NCBI RefSeq assembly: GCF_014639255.1
Contig: NZ_BMFV01000005.1
Coordinates: 1 to 64,000 of the forward strand
Length of the DNA: 64,000 nucleotides
Reading direction: 5' to 3'
From: Pullulanibacillus pueri
GTDB taxonomy: Bacteria > Bacillota > Bacilli > Bacillales > Sporolactobacillaceae
The notes below the pieces were generated by a model. It saw nothing but the letters and a program-made list of their open reading frames with translations. It was not told where the DNA came from and did not search any database. Of this stretch, positions 15,917-24,575 are shown one piece after another (the first letter of the stretch is position 1; every line of letters begins with the position of its first letter). The translations under genes and the position numbers were made by a program.

Positions 15917-16714
15917 GTGATTGCATTACTTGAATTCTTAGGTGTTGGTATTTTAACAGGCATTCTCTCAAGCATGTTCGGCTTTGGTGGCGGACTTATC
16001 GTTATTCCCGTGCTTTATTGGCTACTACCTAGCCATGACATTCCAGATACCCTGCTCATGCATGTGGCTGTCGCGACTTCACTGGCGATCATGATCATTA
16101 ATTCAACGAACTCCACTCTGTCACATCATAGAAAAAAGAACATCATATGGCCTATCTTTTGGAAGCTTGCCCCTGGAATTGCTGTTGGTGCTTTCATCGG
16201 TGGTTTGGTCAGCCATTTCTTTGATGATGCTATTTTACGTTATCTCTTTATTATTTTTGTCCTTTACACCATTATTTCTTCCTTTGTTAAAAAGTCCTTC
16301 ATTCAAGTCAATTCAGAACCCATAAAACTACCTGGACCTGTCATGAATTCAGTTGTCGGTGGTGTGATTGGGATTATCGCAACCTTACTCGGAATTGGGG
16401 GCAGTGTCTTTACCGTTCCTTATTTGAGAAAGTGTCGATTAAAGATGCTGAATGCTGTTGCCCTCGCTACACCTTTAAGTTTACCCATCGCCCTCATCGG
16501 TTCAGGAAGCAATCTCTTTACGGGCCTAACCCAATCTTCATTACCAGCTTCTTGTTTTGGGTATATTTTTCTACCGGCGTTTTTCGGCATTGGCATCGGT
16601 GGATTTATTGGCGTGCCAATAGGGGTGCGATTAGCACAACGCCTGCCTGATCAGATCTTCTCTAAAGTCTACTTAGGACTCCTTGTCCTTGTCGCTATTT
16701 CAATGGTGATTTAG
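15917..16714 (+). CDS. TauE/SafE-family anion permease
   Basis: A 265-aa membrane protein with about eight helices in two related halves, each opening with a glycine-rich segment: FGFGGGLIVIPVLYWLLP near residue 25, and IATLLGIGGSVFTVPYL near residue 160. This is the TauE/SafE (DUF81) family, which moves sulfite, sulfonates or related organic anions. The GTG start has an excellent TTAGGAGG 6 nt upstream. No sulfur-metabolism genes adjoin, so the substrate is open. A second, distant family member lies at 23175-23918. Confidence 0.85.
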   Translation: MIALLEFLGVGILTGILSSMFGFGGGLIVIPVLYWLLPSHDIPDTLLMHVAVATSLAIMIINSTNSTLSHHRKKNIIWPIFWKLAPGIAVGAFIGGLVSHFFDDAILRYLFIIFVLYTIISSFVKKSFIQVNSEPIKLPGPVMNSVVGGVIGIIATLLGIGGSVFTVPYLRKCRLKMLNAVALATPLSLPIALIGSGSNLFTGLTQSSLPASCFGYIFLPAFFGIGIGGFIGVPIGVRLAQRLPDQIFSKVYLGLLVLVAISMVI

Positions 16715-17020
16715 ACATATAGTTCTTAGGCAAATGTTGGTGTAATAAAAAACCGGAAACAATAATAAGATTCCAAAACAAAATGAGCAAGGCTTGAACC
16801 ATCATAAAATGCATCATCCATATAGATTGCAAAGTAACAAGGAGGCGCACCAATCAAGGGGAAATTCACAAAAGAGCGTCGCGGACTCACATAATGCCTC
16901 GACAGTAATCAAGTGGATCCCGAGATTCGGAACACTTATCCTAAGTGTGTTCCCAGCCTCGCTGACTCACGGATGACTAAACTAGAGTCCTTGGGAAACA
17001 AAATTTATGCTTTTTTAATT
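16715..17020. other. Intergenic stretch with a 20-nt periodic repeat element
   Basis: No gene is seen. It carries the repeat element at 16836-16925, described separately, and ends in a strong bidirectional terminator. Confidence 0.5.
16836..16925 (+). repeat. 20-21 nt periodic repeat element, copy 1
   Basis: It opens AACAAGGAGGCGCACCAA, then has CACAAAAGAGCGTCGCG at 16867 and CACATAATGCCTCGACAG at 16888 (period 21), and ends TAATCAAGTGGATCCCGAG. The copy at 32669-32775 has the same opening and ending with an extra unit inside. Confidence 0.65.
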
Positions 17021-17061
17021 AAAAGAGTGGTACCCACTTCATTTTGGCGGGTACCACTTTT
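17021..17061. terminator. Bidirectional terminator
   Basis: AGTGGTACCC (17026-17035) and GGGTACCACT (17049-17058) form a perfect 10-bp stem. U-tracts are present on both sides: TTTTAATTTT on the plus strand and TTTTAATTAAAAAAG on the minus strand. It serves the convergent TauE and SDR genes. Confidence 0.85.
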
Positions 17062-17094
17062 AATTTTACTGGGTTTTGCCCAGCTTCTTTATCA

Positions 17095-17853
17095 TTATTT
17101 ATCTAATAACTCATTCACATTGTAAATCCTGCCGTTCTCGGGATCCTTATCAATCAATAAATCAATGAGTGCCTGAGCGACAACTTCAGGAGATCTTAAT
17201 TGCCCATTCTCTTTAAACCCTTGAAATTTCTCAACATCCTTAAACGCCTGCTTGCCACTAGAACGAATAACACCTTGCATTTCAGTGTCCATAATCCCGG
17301 GATTATAGGCGATAAAAGTATGCGGTGCATCAATATGTTGAGCTTCTAAGGCCGCTGTTTCTGTGAATAAGTTCACTGCCGCTTTTGAGCTGCCATAAGC
17401 ACTCCAACCATGCGTAGGATGTAGGGCTGCCCCAGATGAGACATTGACGACAGTAAGTTTTTCCTGAGTAAAGGCCTTCACAAAGCCATTAGTCATCACC
17501 ATTGGGGCGAGGATATTCACCGTCATCAGCCGCTGCAAGTCCTCTGTTCCCATTTCTCCAACAACTTCAATAGGCTCAACAACCCCCGCATTGTTGATGA
17601 GATAGAGCGCCTCCGCGGTTCCCCATTCTTGAAGCAAATGAATGATCGCCTCTAAAGTCGATAATTGTTGATCGGGTGATGCCAAGTCACAGTTAAAATG
17701 AGCATAGAGTGATTGACTTTCACTTGCCTTCCTTTTCAGCGCTTCATTTTCCTGTCGTGAAACTGTAATTAGACCATAACCCTTATCTATAAATCCTTCC
17801 GCAATGGCAGCCCCTAAACCTCTAGAGGCACCCGTGATAACTGCAAGCTTCAT
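17095..17853 (-). CDS. SDR of the YueD / (S)-benzoin-forming benzil reductase type
   Basis: A 252-aa short-chain dehydrogenase. The cofactor loop is VITGASRGLGAAIAE, the N-N-A-G motif is in LINNAGVVEP, the catalytic Ser is in VVNVSSGAALHPTHGWSAYG, and the Tyr and Lys are in SAYGSSKAAVN. Together with YNPGIMDTEMQG it matches the YueD group, first described as NADPH-dependent benzil reductases and related to sepiapterin reductase. GGGGAGG precedes the ATG; the upstream MFS gene stops 2 bp before the start, so the two form an operon. The natural substrate is unknown. Confidence 0.85.
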   Translation of the reverse strand: MKLAVITGASRGLGAAIAEGFIDKGYGLITVSRQENEALKRKASESQSLYAHFNCDLASPDQQLSTLEAIIHLLQEWGTAEALYLINNAGVVEPIEVVGEMGTEDLQRLMTVNILAPMVMTNGFVKAFTQEKLTVVNVSSGAALHPTHGWSAYGSSKAAVNLFTETAALEAQHIDAPHTFIAYNPGIMDTEMQGVIRSSGKQAFKDVEKFQGFKENGQLRSPEVVAQALIDLLIDKDPENGRIYNVNELLDK

Positions 17854-17855
17854 TT

Positions 17856-19085
17856 TTATTCCTCCCCAACTTTCAATTGTTCGCGCTTTTGATTTGGAGC
17901 TGTGATTACTTCATTATTTCCAGCTTTTAATCCTAAAAACAGGAGTAATAAAGTAGCCACTATCAACATGATCAGTGGCAGTGTCCAAGAATGACTCATA
18001 TCGTGAAAGAGTCCAAATAAAAGAGGACCTACAGCCGCCAATAAATAGCCGACGGATTGCGCCATTCCTGAAAGTCTCGCGGCATCATTGGCATTTTCTG
18101 TTCGCAAACCAAATAATGCGAGAGCAAGACTAATGGCTGCCCCACCCGCAACACCGATTAAAATCACCCATAACCATGTAAGGGTTGTTCCATTACTCAA
18201 TAACCCAATATAACCGATCAAAAACAGAAGGAAGGTAAAAAAGATAATCCTTCGTTGATTCTCGAATTTCCCTGCTAATACCGGGATGATAAAGGATGCG
18301 GGTAAGCTGACAAATTGCATGAGCGATAACATCCATCCTGCAGTCCCTGCCGATAACCCTCTGCTCTGCAATAACTCTGGTAGCCAAGCGACGTTCGAAT
18401 AAAATAAAAGCGATTGTAGTCCCATAAATAAAGTGACCGCCCAAGCTAATGAAGAAGTAGAAAGCTTCGTCTGTGAAGCCACATGCTTTGGCACATGTCT
18501 GTTTCTTAATTGCGGAAGCCAAATAATGAAAGCCACAATAGACAAAATGGACCAACTGACTAATGAACCCCGCCAACCAAAGCCATTGACATGTGAAATC
18601 GGTACACTGATACCCGATGCAATAGCCGCACAAATGTTCATCGACATTGAGTATATGCCTGTCATCAGACCCACATTTCCAGGAAAGTCCCGTTTGATTA
18701 AACTCGGCAATAACACATTGCCCATCGTGATGCCAATCCCTGCTAAAAGCATACCTATTAATAAGGTTATTGATGAATCAACATAACGGATAAGAATCCC
18801 TGCTGTAATAACAACTAAACCCAGCGCCAATGTAAGCTCTATTCCCATCTTACGGGCAATTCCCGGTGCGAGGGGCGAAAACACCGCAAAGGCTAGAAGA
18901 GGGAAGGTGGTTAACATTCCTGCTAACACGCTCGATAACCCTGTGTCCTCTTTAATAACATCAATAAGTGGTCCTACACCTGTAATAGCTGTTCGTAAGT
19001 TCGCCGCAACAAAAATAATCCCTAAGACTAATAAAAAAGTGCTCAACTTCGTGCGACTTGTTGCTGAATTATTATGATTGCTCAT
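17856..19085 (-). CDS. MFS transporter, CynX/NimT type
   Basis: A 409-aa permease with about 12 helices. The segment ANLRTAITGVGPLIDVIKED near the N-terminus is diagnostic of the CynX/NimT (cyanate / nitroimidazole) branch, which includes B. subtilis YycB. GMLLAGIGITMGNVLLPSLI and the PGNVGLMTGIYSMSMN loop fit as well. It is the first gene of a two-gene operon with the YueD-like reductase, suggesting uptake or efflux of a carbonyl compound that the reductase handles; that link is inference. Confidence 0.85.
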   Translation of the reverse strand: MSNHNNSATSRTKLSTFLLVLGIIFVAANLRTAITGVGPLIDVIKEDTGLSSVLAGMLTTFPLLAFAVFSPLAPGIARKMGIELTLALGLVVITAGILIRYVDSSITLLIGMLLAGIGITMGNVLLPSLIKRDFPGNVGLMTGIYSMSMNICAAIASGISVPISHVNGFGWRGSLVSWSILSIVAFIIWLPQLRNRHVPKHVASQTKLSTSSLAWAVTLFMGLQSLLFYSNVAWLPELLQSRGLSAGTAGWMLSLMQFVSLPASFIIPVLAGKFENQRRIIFFTFLLFLIGYIGLLSNGTTLTWLWVILIGVAGGAAISLALALFGLRTENANDAARLSGMAQSVGYLLAAVGPLLFGLFHDMSHSWTLPLIMLIVATLLLLFLGLKAGNNEVITAPNQKREQLKVGEE

Positions 19086-19181
19086 ATTTTAAACCTTCCT
19101 TATTCAATTATCTTTCACCCCTCCAATCTTAAAGCGAAAAATACCAATTAACAACCTTTTTACTTTTTATGATCATTAAAA

Positions 19182-19221
19182 AACTTGGCACCCACCAATA
19201 ATTATGGCAGATGCCAAAGTT
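19182..19221 (-). terminator. Second terminator-like hairpin
   Basis: AACTT-GGCA pairs with TGCC-AAGTT, with one bulged A, around a long loop; the minus strand then reads TTTTTAATG. It could be a backup terminator downstream of the alcohol dehydrogenase unit. Confidence 0.45.
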
Positions 19222-19319
19222 ACGCTTATAAGGTCTTTACTGTTATCACACTGACATTATAAAAAACTGTGTGCTAAACCCCGTCCTTGTAAAAAAATCT
19301 AGAGGAGCAACGGTATCAT

Positions 19320-19399
19320 TAGTCCTGTGGCCATGAGGAAAGCGAGCGTTCTGAACGCGTAAATCCACAAGTCCTGATGGCCAAAATTTTTATGCTTTC
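19320..19399 (+). repeat. Dispersed repeat, tail module, copy 2
   Basis: TAGTCCTGTGGCCATGAGG, AAAGCGAGCGTTCTGAA, then TCCTGATGGCCAAAATTTTT and ATGCTTTC. The order of words is identical to copies at 5316-5402 and 35022-35084. It stands here without the main module. Confidence 0.75.
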
Positions 19400-19405
19400 T
19401 TAAAA

Positions 19406-19437
19406 AAGCGTGAACAGTATCCCTACTATTCACGCTT
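19406..19437 (-). terminator. Terminator of the alcohol dehydrogenase gene
   Basis: AAGCGTGAA and TTCACGCTT make a 9-bp stem with further AGTAT/ACTAT pairing inside, and a U-tract (TTTTTTA) follows on the minus strand. It lies about 17 nt past the stop. Confidence 0.85.
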
Positions 19438-19453
19438 AACACTCTTATCTCTA

Positions 19454-20587
19454 TTAAGGCTTTAAAACAACTTTAATACAGTCATCTTCTCTATCGTTAA
19501 AAATTTTATAGCCATGTGCCGCATCATCCAGAGAAAGCTTGTGAGAAATAATATTTGTCGGTTCAATTTCTTTCTTCACTATTTTTTCATAAAGCTGTTC
19601 CATATACCCTCTCGCTGGGGCTTGCCCCATTTTCAACGTGACATTTCTCGCGAAGAATGCTCCAAGAGGAAACATATTATAAAGCCCCCCGTAGACACCT
19701 GTAATCTGGACCGTTCCAAATTTGCGCACCGCTTTTGTCGCGATTTGAATGGGCCCTAATGTACCTCCTTGCAACTTTAATTTCTGCTCAATAAATTCCA
19801 ACGGAGACTTTTTACCATCCATCCCAACACAGTCTATAACAACATCGGCGCCGCCTTTGGTTGCCTCTTTTAAAACTTCTCCCATATCCTTTTCTTTCGT
19901 AAAATCAAAGGTTTCTACGTGATTAAATTTGTGTGCATGTTTGAGCCGATAATCTAAATAATCCACAGCAATGACGCGCTTTGCCCCTTTCTTCCAAGCA
20001 AATTGTTGCGCCATAAGACCAATCGGACCACAGCCTAGAACAATGACGGTATCTCCGCTTTTAACCCCCGCATGCTCAACACTCCACCAAGCTGTCGGTA
20101 ATACATCCGATAAAAATACTAACGATTCATCCTCAAGTTCACAATTCTCCGGGACGAGGAAGGGTGTATAGTTACCAAATGGGACTCTGAGATATTCTGC
20201 TTGTCCCCCAGGATAATTCCCATATTTTTCACTATAACCAAAATAACCGCCTGAATCATAATGTGGATTAGCGTTATCACACTGACTCTCTAAATGATGT
20301 TCACAATAAGGACAGTGGCCACAAGCAACAGTAAACGGAATAACGACTCGATCTCCCTTTTTAACTCTTGTCACATCCGGACCAACCTCTTCAACAATGC
20401 CCATTGGCTCATGACCAATAATATAGCCTTTCGGAAGTGGGAAATCGCCTTTATATAAATGTAAATCTGAACCGCAAATTGCTGTGGTAGTTATCTTAAC
20501 AATGACATCTTCTCTATCTTGTATTTTCGGGAAATCCACATTTTCTACACTGACAGAATGAACACCTTGATATGTGACTGCTTTCAT
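19454..20587 (-). CDS. Zinc-dependent alcohol dehydrogenase, formaldehyde-dehydrogenase-like
   Basis: A 377-aa medium-chain dehydrogenase. The catalytic zinc ligands are C38 in TTAICGSDLHLYKG, the H and E of IIGHEPMG, and a later Asp. The structural-zinc lobe shows cysteines in VACGHCPYCEHHLESQC (CGxCxxC then C). The Rossmann loop is VIVLGCGPIGLMAQQFAW. The insertion SGGYFGYSEKYGNYPGGQAE is typical of the glutathione-independent formaldehyde-dehydrogenase-like group, which includes B. subtilis AdhB. AAGGAGG precedes the ATG. It is a single-gene unit; the substrate is not established. Confidence 0.88.
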   Translation of the reverse strand: MKAVTYQGVHSVSVENVDFPKIQDREDVIVKITTTAICGSDLHLYKGDFPLPKGYIIGHEPMGIVEEVGPDVTRVKKGDRVVIPFTVACGHCPYCEHHLESQCDNANPHYDSGGYFGYSEKYGNYPGGQAEYLRVPFGNYTPFLVPENCELEDESLVFLSDVLPTAWWSVEHAGVKSGDTVIVLGCGPIGLMAQQFAWKKGAKRVIAVDYLDYRLKHAHKFNHVETFDFTKEKDMGEVLKEATKGGADVVIDCVGMDGKKSPLEFIEQKLKLQGGTLGPIQIATKAVRKFGTVQITGVYGGLYNMFPLGAFFARNVTLKMGQAPARGYMEQLYEKIVKKEIEPTNIISHKLSLDDAAHGYKIFNDREDDCIKVVLKP

Positions 20588-20846
20588 AGCTCCTCCTTAA
20601 AAACATCCTTTTTTCTTTAAAGTGTGCCTCAAACTGAAAAAGTATATGTAGGAAAAAATTAGCTTTTAATAAAAGAAACTTGTTACTCCACACTCCTGTG
20701 ATGCAATCTTAATGTGAAAGGAAAAAGCTTTTTTTGAATCTGACTACTTCTTTTGCAAAGCTAGGTGTCCATTTATAATCGGTCTCCTTGTTAGGAAGCG
20801 TTTTGATAGTGGCCTTCAAATAATCTAGATCCTTTTCCCCTAAAAA
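20588..20846. other. Intergenic stretch with a possible coding remnant
   Basis: Holds the alcohol dehydrogenase promoter region and a startless reading frame at 20709-20846 on the minus strand. Nothing else is recognised. Confidence 0.4.
20709..20846 (-). pseudogene. Possible C-terminal gene remnant, family unknown
   Basis: A minus-strand frame of about 46 codons reads GEKDLDYLKATIKTLPNKET, then DYKWTPSFAKEVVRFKKSFF and stops. It has protein-like composition but no start codon with a ribosome binding site, and its 5' end runs into the FUSC terminator. I do not recognise the family. It may be the tail of a gene that was replaced when the FUSC region arrived, or chance. Confidence 0.3.
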
Positions 20847-20885
20847 AAATCAAAGACTCATCCTCAAAAGAGAGGTCTTTGATTT
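20847..20885 (-). terminator. Terminator of the FUSC gene
   Basis: AAATCAAAGAC and GTCTTTGATTT make an 11-bp stem; the minus strand continues TTTTTTTTAGG. It starts within a few bases of the stop codon at 20889. Confidence 0.88.
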
Positions 20886-20888
20886 TCG

Positions 20889-23120
20889 TTAATGTTCTTG
20901 CTCATTTTCAGTTGTTTTTTTCTTTGCACCCAATAGCCTTGCCAAGTATAAGATGCTTTTATTGATGCGCCATATATAATAAAGATCATTAATCAGTTGT
21001 TCTGCCAGTCTGCGATCACCAACAGTATCCGGTCCGCGCTCAATAATCTCTCGCTCCCTTTGAAGATCCCAGACAATGGGGTGGTTTATTTTATCCCCTG
21101 AAAGCAACTGGCAAAGTGTCTCAATATTTTCACTCAGACGCTCGTTAACTTGCTCAATGGTTTGTCTTAATCTGTCATTCAAACACTGCTTTTTTGTACG
21201 GATTGAAGAAGCCACTAAGTGTTTAGCATAGTAATTTATAGCCGTTAATGTTGTTATTTCACTTGATAGCGTCGCGGATGGATTGAAACGAAGCCGTGGT
21301 TTAGTTAACGGTTCTGCTTCATCCCTCACCTTTTGCAGTTGACTGGCTAACAAAAAGATTTGATAGTCAAGATGATGATTCTGCACCCCTTCTTGACTGT
21401 ATGCACGCAAATGAACCATTGTATTTTCTTTGAGCGTCATTAAGAATTCAACCATCATTTCAGCGACCTTATCCTTTGTCCTTTGCGGTAAGAGAAAGGC
21501 TGTGGACAAAGTGCCGAGGCCGGCACCAATCAGTGTATCTAAGACACGCGCAGATAATAATTGCTCATTAATGCCACCAAGGAGCAAATTATACATTATT
21601 GCGAGCATCATGGTGATCCAAAAGCTCAGCAAAGTATAGGATATCTTAATCAAATAAAAACCTAAAAAGATGCATAAGAATAGCAGCGGAATTTCAACCA
21701 CGGGAAAACCCGAGATAAGACTATCCAAAACAAAACCTAGAATAGCCCCAAGGAATGTCCCTAAAAACCTTTGCCAGGCCTTAACAAAAGTGCGCCCCAC
21801 AGAGGCCGTACCTAAAAAAACAAGATATGAAGCCAAGAGCATCCAATATTTATGAGATGGTGACAGCCAATAGCCAAAAGTAATGGCAAGACCACCCGCC
21901 ACAACCGCCTGAATCGCCTTCTTGGTTTCAGGATATAAGCCTTGTTTTTTATCACTTTCTTGATCAAGAAGTGACTCATTCTCTTCCAATGGGGGCCTAT
22001 TTTCTGGCACTGGAGTCCTATCGCGGATTTCATAGATCCTATGAATTCCTTTTATAAGATGCTCTGTTATTGACTGAATCCGCCTTAATAAATAAAGCCA
22101 ATTTTCACTTTCCTTATTATCCGTTCGTAAATGGCCAAGTTTCTGTTTAAATTGAACTAAAATATCCTCAGCTTCTAATAAAGCCCCATGATTATGACGG
22201 CTTTCAATAAAACTGACTTCTCGGAGTCGGCGCATGAGTTGAAGCAATACCAAACGAACAGCTTCATGCTCAAAGGCATGATGCATTTTTAATTGACTCA
22301 CAGCAGAAGACAGAGTTTCCATAAGCATGGCAGCATTAAAAATATAGAGTCGTATAGTCCGTGGCTCAATATTTTTCCAATGTATTAAGTCCTCATCGGA
22401 ATCAAACTGGTCCGATACGGTTCGGGCATATTCATTTAGTTTGCTTACATTATGCTTGAGCCGCTTTACCCTCTCAGGATCGAGCTGTAATTCCGCAATC
22501 ATTTCCATAATAAGATCAAGGGTTAAATTCACTTGGATGCGAAAAGAATCGACCGCTCGTTCTAGCGTTTTCTTTGGCCTTTCCCTCCAAATGATAAAAT
22601 TCATACAAAAAGCACTAGTTATTCCCACAATAATCGCAACATAAAGCCAGCCCAATTGCGCAGGGCCCACCTGTAATAGCGCCGAAAAATAAATGGACAT
22701 AAAGGCGACCATACATATTGAAAAATAGCGACTGGCTATCCGTTGAAAATATAACGCGCAAAAAATAATAATCAAAAGTAACGCATCAACAAAGACATGC
22801 CCCAACGTGGCCATGAACGTGGCCCCGGTAAGCGCTATAGCACTAGAAAAGGGGAGTAAAAGCGTGGTTATTCGCTTTTGCTCAATCGTATCATCATTAA
22901 CCGTCACATTCCCCAACATCGCCAGAACCCCTGAGAATATGATCACAGTAACAGGGATATTGCCTGCACGAAAAGCAATAAAGCCCATCACGGAAACGGC
23001 AATGATGACACTTAGAATGGTTTTTGAAGCCCAATGCAAACGAATATGCCCAGGGTCAGAGGCTGAAAAACGCACCCACCAATATTGTATTTTCTCTAGA
23101 TTTACGATTGTTTGCTTCAT
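20889..23120 (-). CDS. FUSC-family membrane protein (aromatic-acid exporter-like)
   Basis: 743 aa with the fusaric-acid-resistance architecture: a block of about six helices (30-180), a cytosolic helical domain (about 185-390), a second block of helices (about 400-545) and a cytosolic C-terminal helical domain. The segment SASDPGHIRLHWASKTILSV opens the first block, and KAIQAVVAGGLAITFGYWLS and VGRTFVKAWQRFLGTFLGAI open the second; the repeated xxRxxGTxxGA-type motif is family-typical. Relatives export aromatic acids. No Shine-Dalgarno precedes the ATG; instead a perfect TATAAT ends 6 nt upstream, so the mRNA may be leaderless. It is a single-gene unit with its own terminator. Confidence 0.8.
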   Translation of the reverse strand: MKQTIVNLEKIQYWWVRFSASDPGHIRLHWASKTILSVIIAVSVMGFIAFRAGNIPVTVIIFSGVLAMLGNVTVNDDTIEQKRITTLLLPFSSAIALTGATFMATLGHVFVDALLLIIIFCALYFQRIASRYFSICMVAFMSIYFSALLQVGPAQLGWLYVAIIVGITSAFCMNFIIWRERPKKTLERAVDSFRIQVNLTLDLIMEMIAELQLDPERVKRLKHNVSKLNEYARTVSDQFDSDEDLIHWKNIEPRTIRLYIFNAAMLMETLSSAVSQLKMHHAFEHEAVRLVLLQLMRRLREVSFIESRHNHGALLEAEDILVQFKQKLGHLRTDNKESENWLYLLRRIQSITEHLIKGIHRIYEIRDRTPVPENRPPLEENESLLDQESDKKQGLYPETKKAIQAVVAGGLAITFGYWLSPSHKYWMLLASYLVFLGTASVGRTFVKAWQRFLGTFLGAILGFVLDSLISGFPVVEIPLLFLCIFLGFYLIKISYTLLSFWITMMLAIMYNLLLGGINEQLLSARVLDTLIGAGLGTLSTAFLLPQRTKDKVAEMMVEFLMTLKENTMVHLRAYSQEGVQNHHLDYQIFLLASQLQKVRDEAEPLTKPRLRFNPSATLSSEITTLTAINYYAKHLVASSIRTKKQCLNDRLRQTIEQVNERLSENIETLCQLLSGDKINHPIVWDLQREREIIERGPDTVGDRRLAEQLINDLYYIWRINKSILYLARLLGAKKKTTENEQEH

Positions 23121-23126
23121 ATTTTT

Positions 23127-23154
23127 ATTATACCATTGGATGACAGCACGTCTA
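23127..23154 (-). promoter_or_regulatory. Promoter abutting the FUSC start codon
   Basis: On the minus strand TAGACG (23149-23154), a 16-bp spacer, then TATAAT (23127-23132), only 6 nt before the ATG at 23120. The predicted transcript start falls at or next to the initiation codon. Confidence 0.5.
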
Positions 23155-23174
23155 AACCAACACCTTCATGGGAT

Positions 23175-23918
23175 TTAACCGAAGAGTAAACGGATCCCAC
23201 CAATCGCGGTTAATATTAAGACAATACGCTGAAACCACTCCTGAGGAACCCGCTTTAGAGCAATCACTCCGATGAGAGCACCACCAATAATAGCCGGGAT
23301 CATCAAAATATCAAAATGGAGTGTATGCCATGTTATCAAGCCTAGGGAAGCATGGAAAGGCACCTTTATAACATTCACAAAGAGATAAAACCAAGCCCCA
23401 GTTCCTACAAATGCATCTTTATCAAGCTTCTTCGCCAAGAGGTAAATACTCATAATTCCCCCGGCCGCATTGCCAATCATCGTTGTAACACCCGCTAATA
23501 TCCCTAAAATTGCCGAAAACCATAAGGAACCATCTAATTTAGCTTCTAGTTTCTGATCCATTCTGGCTTTGATAAGATGAAGCACTAACAAAATGAGCAC
23601 AATGGCCCCAATTAAGATCTGTAATAGCTTATTACCACTATAATCCAGTACGAGGAACCCACAAATTAATCCAACAATAACCCACGGCATCACTTGCCAT
23701 AAATACTTCCATATCACTCTGCGTCGGTAATAGGTGACCGCAAAAATATCGCCGACTATTAACATTGGGACTAATAACCCCACCGAGGCTTTAGCTGGAA
23801 AAACAATCGCCATGATAGCAACCGCTAACACGCCTAGACTGGGCATCCCCGTTTTTGAAAAACCAATTATCAAGCCCACTAACAGTCCAATAAGCAACTC
23901 AAGAATGCCAAAGTCCAC
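23175..23918 (-). CDS. TauE/SafE-family permease, second copy
   Basis: A 247-aa membrane protein with about eight helices. Repeat one has GFSKTGMPSLGVLAVAIMAI, and repeat two has AGVTTMIGNAAGGIMSIYLL; these are the paired glycine-rich segments of TauE/SafE permeases. The GTG start has GGGGAGAG just upstream. It is only distantly related to the permease at 15917-16714, so they are not recent duplicates. Its stop is followed after 54 bp by the FUSC gene, whose own promoter seems to lie in that gap. The substrate, probably a small sulfur oxyanion or organic acid, is unknown. Confidence 0.82.
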   Translation of the reverse strand: MDFGILELLIGLLVGLIIGFSKTGMPSLGVLAVAIMAIVFPAKASVGLLVPMLIVGDIFAVTYYRRRVIWKYLWQVMPWVIVGLICGFLVLDYSGNKLLQILIGAIVLILLVLHLIKARMDQKLEAKLDGSLWFSAILGILAGVTTMIGNAAGGIMSIYLLAKKLDKDAFVGTGAWFYLFVNVIKVPFHASLGLITWHTLHFDILMIPAIIGGALIGVIALKRVPQEWFQRIVLILTAIGGIRLLFG

Positions 23919-23948
23919 AGGCTCTCCCCACCTTTAACCAACTCTGAA

Positions 23949-24421
23949 TTAATAAGGCACTTTATTCGTTAGACTTCCCCAAAGCGCAAAAGGCTCAATG
24001 GCATTATCAAGAGGTAGATGAATAAAAGGGAGCGATCGCTTCTCGGGAGAAATAGGGACCTCTTGATAAATAAAATCGTCATCAAAATCAGCATGAGCGG
24101 CATCCACCCGATTGGCTGCATAATACACAGCATCTAAACGAGCCCAATAAATGGCGCCTAAACACATAGGACAAGGCTCACAACTGGTATATAGAGTACA
24201 TCCGGAAAGATCAAAGGTTTTCAATTTTTGACATGCCGCTCGGATGGCCATGACCTCAGCATGGGCTGTAGGATCACAATCATCGGTCACACGATTGACG
24301 CCCGTCGCAATGAGCTCATCTCCCTTCACAAGGGTAGCACCAAACGGGCCCCTTGGTTTCTGACATTTTGTGAAGCTAAGGCAACCGCTTTCGATAAATA
24401 AGTGGCGTGCTTGTTGCTCAT
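23949..24421 (-). pseudogene. guaD: Guanine deaminase gene with a single-base frameshift
   Basis: Read with one extra G, this is a 157-aa GuaD-type cytidine-deaminase-fold enzyme that turns guanine into xanthine. The 5' frame (ATG at 24421, AGGGGGAG upstream) gives MSNKHATYLSKAVALASQNV and RNQG, then goes out of frame. The next frame resumes GPFGATLVKGDELIATGVN, with zinc motifs PTAHAEVMAI and TSCEPCPMCLGAIYWARLDA intact and the expected end at NKVPY. The slip lies in a run of four C (plus strand 24349-24352), where five are needed. A shorter protein from the GTG at 24329 would lack the first strand and helix and part of the substrate pocket. A real mutation and a homopolymer sequencing error are both possible. 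Confidence 0.85.
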
Positions 24422-24575
24422 GAAATCTCCCCCTGTAAAATGAGATAAACGTGATCTCTTTGTTATTATGTATCTCTTCTTAAATTATCTCATACAAAAC
24501 AAGACAGTAAAGGTTTTCACTCAAGAATACCTTTCCTTATTTAAAAGGTAAGAATGAGAGAATCCCCCCTTATTC

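Larger units (their letters stand above)
19086..19405. other. Intergenic stretch between two minus-strand units
   Basis: Contains the MFS gene promoter region, a terminator-like hairpin (19182-19221), and repeat copy 2 (19320-19399). No gene is seen. Confidence 0.5.
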
